Assembly (NCBI GenBank): GCA_002085205.1 | Contig: NATF01000021.1 | Span: forward strand, 1 to 6,837 | Direction: 5' to 3' | Source of the DNA: Candidatus Cloacimonas sp. 4484_275 | GTDB taxonomy: Bacteria; Cloacimonadota; Cloacimonadia; Cloacimonadales; TCS61 | Length of the DNA stretch: 6,837 bases | Shown: positions 5,316-6,837 of the stretch, one piece after another | Position numbering within the stretch: the first letter of the stretch is position 1 | Layout of the letters: every line of letters starts with the position of its first letter | Position numbers and translations under genes: made by a program | The notes under the pieces: model-generated | The model's database searches: none | What the model was told of the DNA's origin: nothing | The model's input: the letters and a program-made list of their open reading frames with translations, nothing else

Positions 5316-6837
5316 ATGCAATTACAGCAAATTTTTATTGAAAAAGCAAAAGCAAATATGAAAAAAATTGCCATTTATGACCAAGCAACTGCTAAAGATA
5401 TAACTTATGAAAGAATGTTGATTGCGACTCTTATTTTACAAAGTCGATTTTCCAGATGCAGAGGGAAATATGTCGGAATAATGATTCCCACTTCAGCCGG
5501 CAGTATGATTGCCACGATTGCCGTTTTAATGACCGGTAAAATTCCGGTTATGATAAATTATTCCACCGGAGCGCGAGAAAATGCTTTATATGCACAGGAA
5601 AAATGCAGTTTTCAAAGCATAATTACCAGCAAAAAATTGTTGGAAAAATTAGATATAGAACCAATCGAAGGAATGATTTTTTTGGAAGATATTTTTGCAA
5701 AGATAAGCGGATTTAGTAAATTGATTGCCTTTGTAAAAGCTAAATTTCCACTGACATGGTTAAAAAAAATTGTTTACAACGGGACTGACGATGAGATTTC
5801 CGTTATTCTCTTTACCAGCGGAAGCGAGAAAGAGCCTAAAGCGGTTCAACTTTCACACAAAAATATACTACATAATTTGCGTGCAATTCCCGAATTTGTC
5901 GGCATTGGTCCGGAAGATTTATTCTTTTCAAATTTACCGCTTTTCCATGTTTTCGGACTTACCGTGGATTTTTGGCTGCCGATTTATTTGGGAGGTTCAT
6001 TGATTGCCTATCCCAATCCTTTGGATTACAGCATTATCAGTGCATTGGTTAGAAAATATAAACCAACGGTTATGGCCGGAACTCCCGCATTCTATTATGG
6101 CTATTTGAAAAAATCAAAACCGGGAGATTTTTCTTCGTTACGAATTGCGGTAGCCGGCGCGGATAAACTTACCCAACATATATATGATGGTTTTTTAAAA
6201 AAACATAATGTAAAAATTTACGAAGGATACGGAGCAACAGAAACGAGTCCTGTGATTTCGGTTAATACCCCCGAAAACCATAAGATAGGAAGTGTCGGGA
6301 AACCGTTGCCGGGAGTTAAAATAAAAATTATTCATCCTGAAACGGAAGAAGAACTCGCACCGGGGCAAGAAGGAAAAATCCTTGTCAAAGGTGATTTGGT
6401 AATGGAAGGCTATCTCGGAGATTTGGAAGAAACATCTCTTCGCATTAGAAAAGGTTGGTATGACACGGGAGACATGGGAGTTATAGATGAAGACGGTTTT
6501 TTGTGGCATCGAGGAAGGCTAAAACGTTTTGTTAAAGTCGGCGGTGAAATGGTTTCTCTTGTTAAAGTGGAAAGTGTTTTGGAAAAATATCTTCCGGAAG
6601 ATACGGTTTGTTGTGTCGTTGATGTCCCGAATCCCACCAAAGGTGCTGATATTGTTGCCGCGATAGCAACTTCGGAAATCGATAAAAAGAAAATATTGCG
6701 GCAAATGTCCAAAGCACTTCCCTCAATTGCTGTTCCCAAAGAAATATATTATATTGAAGATATTCCGATGATGGGAAGCGGAAAAGTTAATTTTAGGGAA
6801 GTGGAAAAAATTTGCAGAGAAATGCAACAGCAAAAAA
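5316..6837 (+). CDS. AMP-forming acyl-[acyl-carrier-protein] synthetase, Aas-type, 3' end beyond window
   Basis: Not listed among complete frames because no stop is reached; 507 codons are open. The ATG follows AAAGGGGAG. ANL-superfamily motifs occur in order: phosphate loop LFTSGSEKEPKAVQLSHKN (165-183), LPLFHVFGLTV (207-217), EGYGATETSP (303-312), WYDTGDMG (381-388), HRGRLKRFVKVGGEMVSL (398-415), and the catalytic Lys490 in MMGSGKVNF. The FTSGSE..PK and GRLKRFVKVGGEMVSL forms resemble the synthetase half of Aas, which joins fatty acids to ACP with ATP and passes them to lysophospholipid. The N terminus begins directly with the adenylation fold, so the Aas acyltransferase domain is absent upstream; a C-terminal one cannot be excluded. 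Likely role: fatty acid salvage or membrane lipid repair at the inner membrane. A related acyl-CoA ligase is the alternative. Confidence 0.88.
   Translation, partial: MQLQQIFIEKAKANMKKIAIYDQATAKDITYERMLIATLILQSRFSRCRGKYVGIMIPTSAGSMIATIAVLMTGKIPVMINYSTGARENALYAQEKCSFQSIITSKKLLEKLDIEPIEGMIFLEDIFAKISGFSKLIAFVKAKFPLTWLKKIVYNGTDDEISVILFTSGSEKEPKAVQLSHKNILHNLRAIPEFVGIGPEDLFFSNLPLFHVFGLTVDFWLPIYLGGSLIAYPNPLDYSIISALVRKYKPTVMAGTPAFYYGYLKKSKPGDFSSLRIAVAGADKLTQHIYDGFLKKHNVKIYEGYGATETSPVISVNTPENHKIGSVGKPLPGVKIKIIHPETEEELAPGQEGKILVKGDLVMEGYLGDLEETSLRIRKGWYDTGDMGVIDEDGFLWHRGRLKRFVKVGGEMVSLVKVESVLEKYLPEDTVCCVVDVPNPTKGADIVAAIATSEIDKKKILRQMSKALPSIAVPKEIYYIEDIPMMGSGKVNFREVEKICREMQQQK

Noticed and set aside
6195..6739. 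Minus-strand frames of 61-109 codons at the right end
   Set aside because: They are antisense to the acyl-ACP synthetase coding sequence, which shows all adenylation motifs in order.

Overview
The window is AT-rich bacterial DNA with purine-rich GGGGG/GGAG ribosome binding sites, short intergenic gaps and clear intrinsic terminators. The gene set is a pyruvate phosphate dikinase with its dedicated regulator, an Aas-type acyl-ACP synthetase, and a sigma-70-family factor facing a small exported protein and a receiver protein. This suits an anaerobic, probably diderm bacterium of low to moderate GC. The phylum cannot be fixed from the sequence; Cloacimonadota or a similar group is only a guess. 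No rRNA, tRNA, CRISPR array or insertion sequence is visible.

Left part (1-1524): a sigma-70-like gene runs leftwards off the window edge; only its region 2 is visible. A 356-base AT-rich divergent intergenic region separates it from a rightward three-gene operon. The operon holds an 83-residue exported acidic protein, a 24-residue micro-ORF that is a partial tandem copy of the end of that protein, and a stand-alone CheY-like receiver. It ends at a strong intrinsic terminator. This half is the accessory and least familiar part, and may be a small signalling module.

Middle (1525-5164): two convergent genes share a bidirectional terminator. The rightward gene encodes the bifunctional kinase/pyrophosphorylase that regulates pyruvate phosphate dikinase (PPDK). 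The leftward gene encodes the 907-residue PPDK itself, with an intact regulatory Thr, Ser and catalytic His. Together they form a reversible pyruvate/PEP switch controlled by phosphorylation of the dikinase.

Right part (5165-6837): a 151-base divergent intergenic region carries a plausible PPDK promoter and a terminator-like hairpin that points at the next gene. That gene encodes an AMP-forming acyl-ACP synthetase of the Aas type without the acyltransferase domain at its N terminus. It runs off the right edge after an almost complete adenylation domain.
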